From NCBI GenBank assembly GCA_000277445.1, contig AJWJ01000307.1, positions 1 to 27,407 on the forward strand: 27,407 nt of DNA, read 5' to 3'. Made by a program: the position numbers and the translations under genes. Shown piece after piece: positions 8,418 through 21,190 of this stretch (its first letter is position 1; the number at the start of each line of letters is the position of its first letter). The notes beneath the pieces were generated by a model. The model was not told the DNA's origin. It ran no database searches and saw only the letters and a list, made by a program, of their open reading frames with translations. Source of the DNA: Polysphondylium violaceum. Taxonomy: Eukaryota; Evosea; Eumycetozoa; Dictyosteliales; Dictyosteliaceae.

Positions 8418-11400
8418 ATGAAAGGTGATCGTATGCCAACGGTTTTATCACCCCTAGCCAATGCTATGGGTGAAGATTACACTGATGCATGGTTTGATTT
8501 CCTTTTAGATCCTATTAAATTACACAATCATGTAAGTGTAGCGAATGAATGAATGAATGAATGAGTGAATGAGTTTATATTTATAATATTATGTCTATTA
8601 GCTATTAGATATTAAAGCAGGTAGAACAAATCATCCAAATCAATCATCTATTATAAAAACATTGTTAAAACAGTATGAAAAATACAATATACTTGCTGCA
8701 AATACTACTGTGTCACCAAATTCTTCAAACATTGTACCCATCACGCAAGCACCTCAAACAACTAGTTCTGTAGAAGAAAATAAACCAATAACTCCATCAT
8801 CAACAGCACCATCAACAGCAACAACAGCAACTACTGCATCTGCAGCATCATCAAAAAGAATTCAGCTTTTACTCGAATTGATTATCATTGTTATAGTTAC
8901 ATTAGAGTTTAATTTAGATGAACTTGATAAGAATATACCTGCTAAGTATCAAAGATTACTTTTACAACAATTAGAAAATGAAGATTATTATAAAGGTGAT
9001 ACAATTCAACAAGATGACGAGGGTGGTAATAGCAGTATTTTATTCACTACATTAAAAGAAAAGAAATTGGACATTGAATATCAAACTCTGCTAAAGAGAT
9101 GGAACCTTAGAGGTGTTATTAAAGGCACACCTATAAAGTATCTTTTACCAAAGAATAGTAATACAAACTCTTCCCCATCACTTTCATCGAGCGCCTCATT
9201 ACAACAGCAACAGCAAAAAAATATAAATACACCTTCTACACCTCCCTCCACACCACCATCCACACCTCCACCTACACCACCATCTTTTCTCAGTTTATCA
9301 GGTAAAGAACAACAGCAGCAATCTATATCAACATCAACATCAGATTTAGAACAAAATGTATACATTTTATTAGAAGAATTAATATCCAATTCTATTCAGT
9401 ATTTAAATGAATGGATATCAGACCATGATAAAATAGAATACAATAGTATAGTTTCAGCAATAACATTTGAATTGGGAGAATACCAATTCTACAAGGAAAA
9501 CTTTTATGAAGCCAAGCAACTATTTCACAAGTCCTTCAACATGATTGATAAATTGGCAAAAGATTCAAAATACTCCCTGTTGTATTTGGATAAGATTAAA
9601 AGCTTTATGATTGCTTGTCAATCAATTGATCTTTATCAAGAAAATGATAAAAACGCTACTATTGGTAACACCAACATTGATGTTGATCATGGCAAAGTAA
9701 ATGATAAATTAGAGATTGAAAAATGTTTATCTTTAAAAAATTATAAAAAGTTGGTAGTGTATTTAAATAATGATTTATTGGATAAAAAGTTATTATGGTC
9801 ATTTAGATTAAATGTTCAAGATCAATATGATCTTGACAAAGATATTAAACTGGAAATTTATTTTTCAAATTTAATTTATTCTTATTTATATCAATGTAGG
9901 TTTTAAAAATTATTCTATCGTTATTAGTTATTAGTTATTAATAATATTTTTATCCGATATACATCTAGTGCCATATAATGAGGATTTAGTTACATTTAAA
10001 ACATTACAAACAAATCAAATTAAATCATTTTTCAATTTTATTGTACCAATTTTAGAAAAAACAACAACAGATAATAATGAATATCAAAATAGAATTTTAT
10101 ATTTATTATATAAAATATCAATTATCAATCAGAATACTAATAATGAAAATCAATTTTTGAATATACTTCAAGAATCAATTTCCCCAAAATTATATCAATC
10201 ATTTTCAAACCATTTCAAAGATAACAATAGTAAGAGTAACAATAGTAATAACAATATAAATATTAAATTAAATAATTTTTGGAATCAATACATTTATGAA
10301 ATTAATGACTTTGAAAAGATTAAACAATGTATTGAACTATTACAAAAGCAAAACAATTTTAATCAAATAGAAATTTATCAATTATATTATGAAAAATCAG
10401 TCGAATCATTCCAAAGAAACAATATTAAACTTTCAAAAGAAATTCTTTTATTCATGATCAATAATGGCGGTAGTTTAAGAAATAGTAAAAAAAAGAAAAT
10501 ACTATATTTTTCTCTGTTGTTGGATTTCAAAGAAAAACCTCATCAAGTAGATACATTTTTAAATAGCTTTAAAGAAATTTATTCAGAGTGTGGCGATCGT
10601 TTACCATCAGTATCGATACTTGAAAGATTTATATCAATTTTTATAAATGCCAGTGATTGGGATTCATTATCTAGATTTTTGTCTATACTTAACAACTCAA
10701 ATGATAATAGTAATAGCAGTAGAGATAAGGATCAAAATAGAACTATATTATTAAATCAACTATTACAAATTTCAGAAAGCATTGTCGCATTTGCAAAGGA
10801 AACTCTAAAAGATACAGATAATATGGAAATTGATTCACCACCATTAAATGGTAATAATAATAACAAATTAGAATCAATTTGTTTAAATTTACTTGGTGGA
10901 CTTTTACCAAAACCAACTGATCAAAAAAGTTTTCATTGGACATTTATAGATAATCAAAATTACTTTAATTTTAATCCAAATCAATGTTCTGGTTTATTAA
11001 ATCTTATAACAAACAGAGAGCTATTATCTTTTATTGGATCAATGTTTGTTGGTATAATTTATTCAATTCAAAATTATTTAAGAGTATGTATTTGATTTTT
11101 TAATTGAGTTGTCAAATATTAATATTCAATATTATTATTTAACCAATATACAGATTCAAAATGAATTCAATTTAGAAATATATGACAAGTTTTCAAAGAA
11201 GATTTCAGAAACCATTGTATTTCCAAAGTAAGCAACCTTTATTACTTTTTCATCGAATTTATTACTAATGAATGACAAAAAAAAAGTAAACATTGTAATA
11301 TAGATATTGAAGGATCAATAATTAATTTATATTTAGATACATTAAACAAAATGAATGATCAGTTTGGAATTAGAGAAAAGAACAACAATAATAATAATAG

Positions 11401-11980
11401 TGATAATATTGATGGAAAATATTTAATTTATATTGGTGATCTTTACTTTGAAAAGAAATATTATAGAGAATCGTTAAGATACTATTTATTGGGGTGTGCA
11501 GTCGAGAATTCATTTTTTTCTAATATTAAAAAAACACAAGAAACTATGGACACTTTTCTATTTAAATTATCTCATAGAATATTTGATTGTTTGTTTTATT
11601 TAAAACTACCAATGCAAGCAATTGTAGTTTCTCAACTATTTGATAATTCTTATCAAGCTTCTTTGGTATCTTTTAAAATGATTCAAGATGAATACTATCA
11701 TTTAGATCCCAACTATTTTCAATTCATTTGGGATATTCCATTATTAGAAATGTTATTAAGTAAGTTTTTAATTATAAATAGAATAGAATGGAATATACTA
11801 ATATTAATAATAATCAAAGATATTTTTACAAAGCAAAAAGATCATAAAAAAACATATTTAATTACACAAATTCTTTCAGCACCCTCTATTAATGAATTTA
11901 ATCATCCAGATATTAGAAACCAACATATAAAAAATACAATGATCAATTTTTGGAAATCAATTTGTCGAGATTTAATTTAA
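8418..11980 (+). CDS. ints8: Integrator complex subunit 8 (INTS8), 5 exons
   Basis: Subunit of the nuclear Integrator complex, which cleaves snRNA and paused Pol II transcripts; INTS8 links Integrator to protein phosphatase 2A (family knowledge). Reconstructed exons are 8418-8531, 8602-9895, 9969-11083, 11154-11227 and 11287-11980, together 1097 codons. The N-terminus has WFDFLLDPIKLHNH, like the human WFEFLLE start. Mid-protein has a TPR-like pair ELGEYQFYKENFYEAKQLF. The C-terminus is diagnostic: YLIYIGDLYFEKKYYRESLR, QAIVVSQLF, then YFQFIWDIPLLEML, which parallels human YYDYIWDVTILEYL. Low-complexity Pro/Thr and Gln tracts lie near 9200-9290. Start 8418 is the first ATG after an in-frame stop at 8379; 8433 is an alternative. 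The fourth intron (11228-11286) needs an unusual acceptor, aaaaaag, to keep frame, so that join is the least certain. Human INTS8 is slightly shorter, about 995 residues. Confidence 0.87.
8543..8573. repeat. (GAAT)n microsatellite in INTS8 intron 1
   Basis: Seven tetranucleotide units (gaat, one gagt) make up nearly half of the 70-nt first intron (8532-8601), so this intron is likely to vary in length between strains. Confidence 0.85.
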
Positions 11981-12223
11981 CTTATATTTATTATTAAATA
12001 AAATCCCCTTAAAATATAAAGTTCAAGTGACAAGTGAAGAGTATTTATTGAGAAAGATGAATATGACAAGATATACAAAGACTCAATAGAGAGCGCAATT
12101 TGAAGGGATTCCTACCTATTTTAAATAATTTTGAAACAAATCATTATCTCTGAAATAAAAAAGAAAAAAAAGAAAAAAGAAATATGATAGGGGAGGAGGA
12201 AAAAACTAATATTTTAATTAAGC
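11981..12223. other. Convergent 3' region with poly(A) signals
   Basis: This 243-bp spacer lies between the 3' ends of INTS8 (+) and the transporter (-). AATAAA at 11997-12002 is a likely INTS8 poly(A) signal. An A-rich stretch follows near 12155-12180. No gene is seen. Confidence 0.45.
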
Positions 12224-13853
12224 TTAACCTTGAATTAATTCTTTGAGAGAATCATAGGTACCCAAAATAGTGGCACCAATACCAAATACAGTAATGATAA
12301 CATGGAACACCTTGGCATAGATCTTTTGCTCTGGGAAAAATCTCAATGAGAGGAGAGGAGGCACAACAAAACCAGCGATGGCCAACATTAAAGAACCAAT
12401 CAATGAAGTGTATGAACCAAAGTTTTTAATAGTACTAGCAATGGCGGCCAAAGCGGCACAGATAAACAATCTAACCAAATAGAATTTCCAGTTTTTGCTG
12501 AAAAATGGTGGTGAAGCACCACTGGCGCCTTGGTAATTTGGAAAAGCATTAAATAAATTATGGAACCATTTGATGGATGAATCTACCACATTGAGACCAG
12601 CACCAAATACCAATGGGAATGAACAGGCCAATTCAAATACGACGCAAAGTCTAACTATATTTGAAAAAGTACCATTTGGGAGAGCTGCAACAATATTTGA
12701 TGGTACACCACTTGGAGAAAAGTTATAGTAGAGGTAGCAGAGAGCTGCAAATGCGCAATTGATAACAGTGATGAAAACCATGGCAAAATCCAATACTTTG
12801 GGATATCTTTTATTATCACCACTAGCATGACTAATGGGAATAACTACAATATGATTACAGAAAAAGAATGCTGCATTACCAAACCATAATGGAATATTTT
12901 TGAAATCAAATGTATAATCGTCTAATGGATGAATTTTATTGTCTTTAATACCATAGGCAACAACTGTTCCCATAGCTAAAAGCAATGATACTGCTCCAAA
13001 AATACTAGTAAAACCTAAATATTTCCTATGATATCATAATATTATAATGATTAGAAACAAATCCTATATCATCCAATCAAATAATACTTTTTACACTTAC
13101 ATATCAGTTAAACAAGTTAATAAAACTAAAACTGGTAATACAATCCAAATAATGACAACGGGTTTAAGTGGAATTAATTCACCAAAATTTACACCAATTA
13201 AAATTAAATAAGAGATACAAATACTCATTGTAACAGAGAAATTCATAAAACAAACAAATAATTCACCAACTCTACCAAATGCTCTGTGAGCAATATCTGC
13301 ATACGATGGTTTTTCTGGACCAACTTGATCCTCTTTCATTTTAATCGAACATTTTAATAATATATTCATTGTGTAATTTGATAAAATAGCTATTAAAATT
13401 AAACCAATAACACCAATCCAAATACCTGCTTGCATAACTGCCCATCTAATTATTGTTATTATTATTTTGAGAGATAATTGTTGATAGATTTGGTAAAAAT
13501 TGATTAATTAATATTGATATTGATCATGAGATTAGAGTAGATTATTATTATAATTACTATTTTCATTTATCATTCCATTATACGCTAACAAAGTATAACA
13601 TAATGTTAAGCATAAGAAATATAATTAGATAGAGTAAGAAAAAAGATACTTACGGTAAAGCAAATGAACCAGCACCAGCAAAAGCTTTGACTGTATTCCA
13701 AAATGATGGTATAGGTACAAATTTTGATTCTGGTGCTAAACTTTCAATAAATGGATCCCCTGATGGATCAGCACCGGAAATCAATGGAGATTTCTCTGTT
13801 TTCCTGTAATCGGTCCTCGATGAATTTGTATTTGGATTATTATTTGCTAACAT
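12224..13853 (-). CDS. AAAP-family amino acid transporter (SLC32/36/38-like), 3 exons
   Basis: Multi-pass amino acid/H+ or auxin permease family protein. Exons on the minus strand are 13853-13654, 13445-13101 and 13025-12224, together 448 residues; introns are 208 and 75 nt with gtaagt donors. Across intron 1 the join reads FAGAGSFALPWAVMQAG, the classic first-helix signature of the family, and across intron 2 it reads CLTDMKYLGFTSIFGAVS, which confirms both joins. About 11 hydrophobic segments follow a soluble N-terminus of about 48 residues. That tail has EKSPLI (20-25), which fits the acidic dileucine sorting signal [DE]xxxL[LI], so an endolysosomal or contractile-vacuole location is plausible but inferred. 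Substrate cannot be read from sequence. The gene is divergent from XPO6 across 2.6 kb and convergent with INTS8. Confidence 0.93.
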
Positions 13854-14850
13854 GTTTGTTTGATGATGTTGTTGTTATGTATCAAAGAGTTGTAGTGGTA
13901 TATATTATATGATATATCTATCGTGTATGTGTGTATATTACTTTATCCTTCCAAAGGATTCTATAAGGTATTTAAAAGAGCGTGTAAAAAATAATAATAT
14001 TTGATGTGAAATCAAATTTAAACATGTGTGAGGTGTGTGCGTGTGGATTTGTGTTGGTTTATATTATATTCTCGCGCGACCTTGACTAGTTAAAATATAA
14101 AAGATGAATGTTAATATAATGGTTGAAATTAAAAATTAACCTGGTTGGGCTTCATTAAATATCAAAAAAATCGACGGGTTCGCTCAAAGATATCTTTTCT
14201 TTGCCTTGAGGGAAATTTATAAAATTTAAAAAAAAATAAAAAGAAATTAAAAAAAAAAAATAAAAAAGGTGTGGTGGTGTTTCCCAAAGATAATTTGGAG
14301 ATAAGTACATGTAGGGGGATTGTGTGAGAGATTGTCCTCTTTTACTCTGCACACACCACACCCCTGCTATCATTATCAATAGATAAAGTTTTGAAAGCAA
14401 AGAAAGAAAGGAAATAACTCTAACTATAATAATATAAAATATATAAAACAAAAATTATTATTATCATAATAATCAACAATAATAAATAATAGTAATAATA
14501 ATAAAATAACAAGATGAGAGCAACCATGATATTATAATAATCATCATAATGCCATCCATACATACCTATAATTTAACTTGTTTATTATTAATCAATAACA
14601 ACTGATTTTGGTTTGTAGGGAAAGTTGCAATTCAATTGTAAAGAAAGCCTTGTTTATAAACAAAGATTCAGAATTCTGAAACGAAGTCGCAAAAATGAAA
14701 AAAAAGAATAGATTCCGCCTTCGACAGAGGAATTGATTTTTTTTTTATAAAATTTTTTTTTTCTTTTTTTGAATTTTGTTTGTTGTTTCTTGTTTTAGAA
14801 TTATAGAAGATTTATATAAAATTACAATAGTGGGTCAAGAGGGCATATGC

Positions 14851-14888
14851 TTATGTGTGCGTGTATGTGCGTATGTGTGTGTATGTGG
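14851..14888. repeat. GT-rich simple repeat
   Basis: An imperfect (TG)n/(TATGTG)n tract in the transporter-XPO6 intergenic region. Confidence 0.7.
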
Positions 14889-15365
14889 TTTATATGAATA
14901 GTATTTGTTGGTGTGTTTTTATATTTAAATGAAAAAAAGATAAACCCTTTTTTCAAATGTGGGAGGGGGAGATGTGTGCCATTTTCCTGGGGGACTTTTG
15001 ATTTTTTTTTAAAATTTAATTTAATTTTTTCCATTTAATTTAATTTATTTTTACTCATTCATTTTCAATTTGAGATTATTGAGTCCAGTGCAGAACAAAC
15101 AAACTAATGTAGAGATAACATAGTGTAGAGTCTGCTGTCAAATAGAGTTTAATACCAGGTACCATCTTTTACTCTTTTAGCTACTCACGTAATATTTTGT
15201 TTGTATGTGTTGACATGGTGGTTCTATTTATATTCAATAATCATTATCTCAATAGTTTAGTAATCAAACTTCTCCAGTGATATTAACCTGGTTAACAGGT
15301 GTAGTTAGATTTTGTTGATTGTTATTTTAGAATATACTCTATACATATTAATGACTCGCTGATTC

Positions 15366-15409
15366 GGTTTGTGTTCAAGCTTTACTGCATTTAAGGCTGG
15401 GCTCAAACC
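15366..15409. repeat. Two-stem hairpin, possible structured RNA
   Basis: Outer stem ggtttg (15366-15371) pairs with caaacc (15404-15409). Inner stem agcttt (15378-15383) pairs with aaggct (15393-15398), including one G.T pair. A 6/5-nt internal loop separates the stems and a 9-nt loop (actgcattt) closes the hairpin. The patch is richer in G+C than its surroundings. The shape resembles half of an H/ACA-type RNA, but no clear ACA box placement could be shown. Confidence 0.35.
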
Positions 15410-16465
15410 AAGTAGCAACTTATTAATGTTATCGGTATATTTGGTAAATAAAACACAAATCGAGTTTTATGCATTGAATTTTATTAGTTTTTGTGTTGAT
15501 TAATCAATCGACACTTTCTCAAAGTGATAAATATTCACCAAAAATTGAGGCAGTTTTAAAAACAAAAGAATTTACTCATAAAAAACTTTATTGAAGAAGA
15601 TGGTACACATAAAACTTAAGCTCATAAAACCTACGGAATTTCTTTGTCAAATATTTTATACCAAAGAGTTTTAAAAATAAAAATCTGGATTTGATTTTGC
15701 CCAAATATGGGTAAAAAAAACTGAAATTTTTTAATTTTCTTTGTCCTTTTCAAAATATTTTATAAAATTGATGTAATGTGGAGATGTGAGATGTGAGATG
15801 TGAGATATAGATGCGAATAGTATTTGTATTAACTTATGTACTAATAGTAATTGTTTTAGCTTTTTTTTTTTTTTTTTTTTCTATTTTTTCCTGGTAAATG
15901 ACAGAGTGAAATCACAGTCTGCTTTACATATGTTTTTATCATGCCAGGTGTCTATCTTTTACTCATCAAGCGTCATATTTGAAATAACAATTCATCATAT
16001 TCCTTAAATAATTAGAAATCAATCAAAAAGATGATAGTGTAATAATAAACAAAGAAAGAAAGAGAGAATACATGATGGAGCAAATAAAAAAAAAGAAAGG
16101 ATGGTCTAAATATAATCATAATAATATTTTAATAAATTGATATAAAAGGGGCATGTTGTCCCCCATCAATTTGATAAAGGTGAGATAAAATTTGAATTTG
16201 TTGACATTCTTGAGATGGAATAATGGGCTCAGGTGAGATGGGATCACAACTATTTTCACACAGTCACACCCTTCATCTATTTTCAACAAAGCTTTGGTTT
16301 GCTGCATCAAGATAACTTTTTTTCATTTTTTTTTTTTCATTTTTTTTCAAAAAAGAAAAATTGTGAAAAAAAAAAAAACAAACTTTTTTTATAAAATTTA
16401 AAAAAAAAAATATTTGATACATTGTTTTTGTCTTCTCATAAAGTGTGAGAGTTGATATATAATAA

Positions 16466-19400
16466 ATGATAATGAACAATAGCAACAATTCTATGGATAT
16501 GGAGAATAAGACAAAGGAACTTGAAATCCTTTTATACCAGTTTTTCACTCTTGATCCAAATAATTCCAAAAGAACTGAAATAGGTATGTGTTTGTGTTGT
16601 GTTTATATCTGTGTTTTGTTGTTATTCTTATTGTTTAATGCAGCACATTGATACATGGTTCCTTGATGGAGGATGATGTGCGAGTGTTTGTATGCTCAAC
16701 ACCGCACCAATCATATCTATGTGTTTTGTATATAGACTATAGTCGTTGATTAAACAATATTGCTACTAATCGTGAGAATGTATTCTTTTGATGATTCATA
16801 TTCCAAATAATGAATTGATTGATTGGATTCATTTTCTAAATATAAATAAACATAAGCATATTATTATCATTATCATTGTAATAAAATCCTAACTTTTCTT
16901 TTTCCTTATTTGAATAACAAAAAACAACAACAATAATAATAATAACAATACAATACACAACAACAATTAGATTCTTATTTATCAAATTATAGAAAACAAA
17001 AAAACTCTTATGAACATGTAAAATATTATCTCACTCACTCTACAAATGAACATGTAATATGGTTTTCCATGTCCATCTTGGAAGACAAAGTCAATAAATC
17101 TTGGGACACTGTCAATCCTCAAGAGCGTACTGGTTATGTAAATTTACTACATGAAATCTATTTTAATAATACCAAAGTATGTGTTGTTGTTTTAGTAATT
17201 CTATAATCATGTCTATGGTGGCGGTGATGCGGTTGATTAAACACCAACACATCCTTATATGGTGTTTTTTCTATTTTTAAAAACACTATAAAAAACACCA
17301 CACCCACACATAATGCGTCAGTCAAACAAAAACTAACCACACTCACATTTTCTAATTAAAAATAGTCAACATCAGCTTATATTGTAACAAAAGTAGGACA
17401 AGTATTGGCAGACATGGAAAGATTTGAATTTTTGTGTAATCCTCAATCATCTCAACCATATATTTTAAATATGACAAATTTAGTAAAGGTAAGTTTATTT
17501 AAGATTAAAGTGATTATAGATGTCATCGTTTGTATTGTTTTTGTTGATTGATTGTTGCTCATTGTATTGTCATTGTCATTGTCGTGTTGATTCATCAGAC
17601 AGATACTGTAAGATTGGTTTCGAAAAAATTTTGTGACAAAAAAAAAAAAAAAAGAAAAAAAATGGTGGTTGTTTTGGTCAAAACAACCAAAGGTTCATTT
17701 TTTTTTTACTTTGCAAATTATGATAAAATTTTTTGGACAAAAACGACGAATCTAACCGCACGACAATGTTTTATTTTTATCATAAAAACCTGAACATCAT
17801 TAATTACACCACATCGCACCACTATTATATTCTAATAATAGAATCACAATGATATTTTTAAACTTATAATGATTGATATGATATAATATGATACTAATTG
17901 ATTGAAATGGAATAAATATCTACTTACTTTTTATACTGTACAGAATCAAGCAACTAGTCTTAGAGCTATAAATTTATTACAATATATTTCAGAGGAATTT
18001 CTAACAACTAAAAATGTGATACTTCAAGAAAAGAAAATTCAATTGAAAAAAATACTCTCTGAACAAGTCCCAACAATTATAAACACTCTTACAGATTATT
18101 TGAATCAATTGTTTAATCAAAATGCAGAGAAAAAGTTTAAGCATGGTAATTTATTCCAAAACGTTTCATTTCAAGTTGGTTCACCAGACACAAACACCTA
18201 TACTGGTTCTTTTAGTAATGAATCAAAGTTGATTACAAAAGCTATTTTTGGTATTTATTATTATTAATGTATCAATCAACACACAATCGATACTAATACA
18301 TACAAATATTAAATAATAGATGCATTATTAAGTTATTTTTCATGGATATCATTAAGTGAATTACTTACACCATCATTATTGGATATTTTATTTAAATATC
18401 TTAGATTAGACACCAATAATATTCCAGCATTGGAGTGTTTGAATGAAATTTTATCAAAGAATTGTGTACCCAAAGAATTTGAAGACTTTTTAATGCGAAT
18501 CTTTCATCAAATCTTTTCTTTATTGACAGATATCACTGCCAATAGAGGAGCCAACATTCATCAATATAATCCAGCCTTTTTGGTTAAATTCACTCAATTT
18601 ATAGCATTATTTGTCACCAATCATCTCAAACGTGTAGAGAGTAATCCCAATTTTAGAATATCTGATTTTTTATCATTACTATTCCAATACAGTTTTCTTC
18701 AAACAAATTCTGAAAGCTTTCTTCATTGTCTTGGCATTTGGACCACATTTTTAGATTATCTTATACTCCAAGTAAATGATAAAGGCATTACACCTCCACC
18801 AAAATACACCGATGGTTTAATTTTGTTTCAATCTGAATTAGTCAAACGTACTCTATTTTCATTTAGTAAAGATATTCTTTCAGATATAGATGATATGGAT
18901 AATTTATTGGATGATGATGCTGAAGAAGATGTATGTTTACTATTAATAGATATATTAAAATTATTAAATGCATTATATATTAATATTTATTTAAAATTAT
19001 AATAGAATGATGAAGAGTTAATTGATATTTATAAAAGGAAATGTATCGGAACTGTATCAAAAGTAGCTGAATTATATCCAAATGCAAGTCTTGAAAATTT
19101 AGTATGTATAGTAATATTGATTGAATTAATACAATATACTAATAATATATATTTTTAGTACCCATTGTTTACTCAAAATGTAACATCATTTTTCCAAAAA
19201 ATTGAAGAGAATATTAAACAAGGTATTAATATTGAAACTGGTGATGATATGAATCATTTGGTTAGTGATGTAATTACAATACTCTCACTCTTTGGTAGAT
19301 TAGCAGAACAATTTGTCGTTTGTTTTGCTCCCACTTTTAATGCTGCAAATTTTGTTTTTCTTCAATTATTAGATATGTGTTCTTTTACAACTAGTCATAA

Positions 19401-20338
19401 TACTTTTAAATATGCTCCAGTTTGGGAAAAATTGTAAATACCATTATAATGATTGAGTTTAGCATACATACAACAGATAGATTATTATATATATTAATAC
19501 AACACAATAATTTATATAGACAAGTACAATTATTACAATCAATTAGATCATTTTCTTATTGGTTATTAGAATATGGTAATCAAGTTAGAACAGTACCAAA
19601 TCAACAACCAGAATTTGATTCACATATTTTAAAGATTATAAATGTAATTGGACCATTGTTCAAGAGTGATATTCCAGAAGAGATTTCTCAAGCAGCTGGC
19701 CAACTTTTAATGTCTTTGGTTATTGTTTCTAAACCATTAAATCTTTTTACTTTATCAGAAACTTTAGTTACAAATATTCATCAAATTTGTAATCCATTAT
19801 CATCAAAAGATCAAAGTATTATTTATTCTGCGATTTCATGTACTATTTTAAATCCTCCCTCAAGTGTTAATTTATCTCATCAAGTATGTTGCTTATATTA
19901 TTAATTAATAATTTAAAACAATATTACTAATACTAATAATAATTTAAATAGTGGGATGTAAGAAGACCAAAGTACTCACCATTTATTAAAGGAATTACAG
20001 CATATTATCTTGAAATCCCACAAATTCCAGGATTTGTTGAAAATAAGATTTTTTGTCAAGATGATATGATTGAAAGAGTACAAAAGATTCTAGGTATTCT
20101 TACCTCAATTATTAAAACAGCACCAGAAGTTACAACTGCAAAGGGTATTTTACATGATGCAATTTCTGATACTCTTCCAGTTACATTGGGTTTATTTAAA
20201 GTTTATGTTTGTTATCCAAAAGTACTTGGTTCAATTTTAAACTTTTTCTTTGCATTATTTGAATTCCTCAAAACTCAAGTTGGTTTACAATTTACTCAAC
20301 AAACTATAAAGTAAGTGTTTTAAATAGATGTTTACATT

Positions 20339-20395
<57 letters not shown>

Positions 20396-21190
20396 TATTA
20401 ATTAATAATTCTTATTAGTACATTTTTGGAAGTCTTGGGAGGAGATAATTTAAAACAATTGGTAGCAGAATCAAATGTAACTGGTACAGCTATTATTAAA
20501 AAATTGATTGAAATTTTAACATTTGTAGTTCAAACTTCTGGTCACAATTTTGAATCTTTATTATCAAATACCATTGATTTTTCAATGGAGAAATTATATC
20601 CAATTATCAAGGATTCAATATCACCGATCAAACCATCTTTCTTTACACTTTTATACAGTATTTTAGATTGTCAATGGAAGCATTGTCAGTCTGAACAATA
20701 CAACAAAATTCTCTCTGCCTTCCAAAATTCCTTTCAACAAAATGATGTAAATTTATTTAAACAAAACTTGGATAGCTTTGAAAAGCTAAACAAAAAATTA
20801 AACTTTTATGATAAGATCTCTCTTATGGAACCTGTATTTGGATGCTCTTTTATCACTATATTTTTCGATCTTTTAATTTCAAATCCTCAAGGTATTCATA
20901 CTGAAGATATCATTAATACTATTTATCACTTTGCTTCAATTAATTTTGATAAATTCTTTAATGAAGTAAGTATAATTAATTTATATATACATATATATTT
21001 CATATTTTCTAACATAATCCATTTATTATTAGTTTTTCAATAATTATTTAATGTCAAAACAAAATATTACAAATGAACAAAAAATTAATCTAAGATCAAA
21101 CGTTTCACCTGATCAAGATCAACCAACATTTAATAGAAACATGTTAAGATTCATTAATGATTTTGCATATTATACATACATCAACAATTG

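Larger units (their letters stand above)
13854..16465. other. 2.6-kb gene-free divergent region (transporter / XPO6)
   Basis: I see no protein gene; the open frames here are short and low-complexity. Contents include: ggtgtggtgg near 14267 with a near-complementary acacaccacacccc near 14349; a GT-rich run 14851-14888; a pair of diverged repeats near 15128-15205 and 15913-15990; a hairpin 15366-15409; three copies of agatgtg near 15783-15804; and a T20 run at 15861-15880. The size and structure leave room for non-coding RNA genes, but none matches a family I can name. Confidence 0.4.

Noticed and set aside
14155-15034. Two minus-strand open frames of 98 and 70 codons
   Set aside because: They are composed largely of A/T runs and GT repeats, with no domain and no plausible start context.
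17548-17793. 81-codon open frame inside XPO6 intron 3
   Set aside because: It is low-complexity and spans an A-rich run. The flanking exons join to give continuous XPO6 homology without it.
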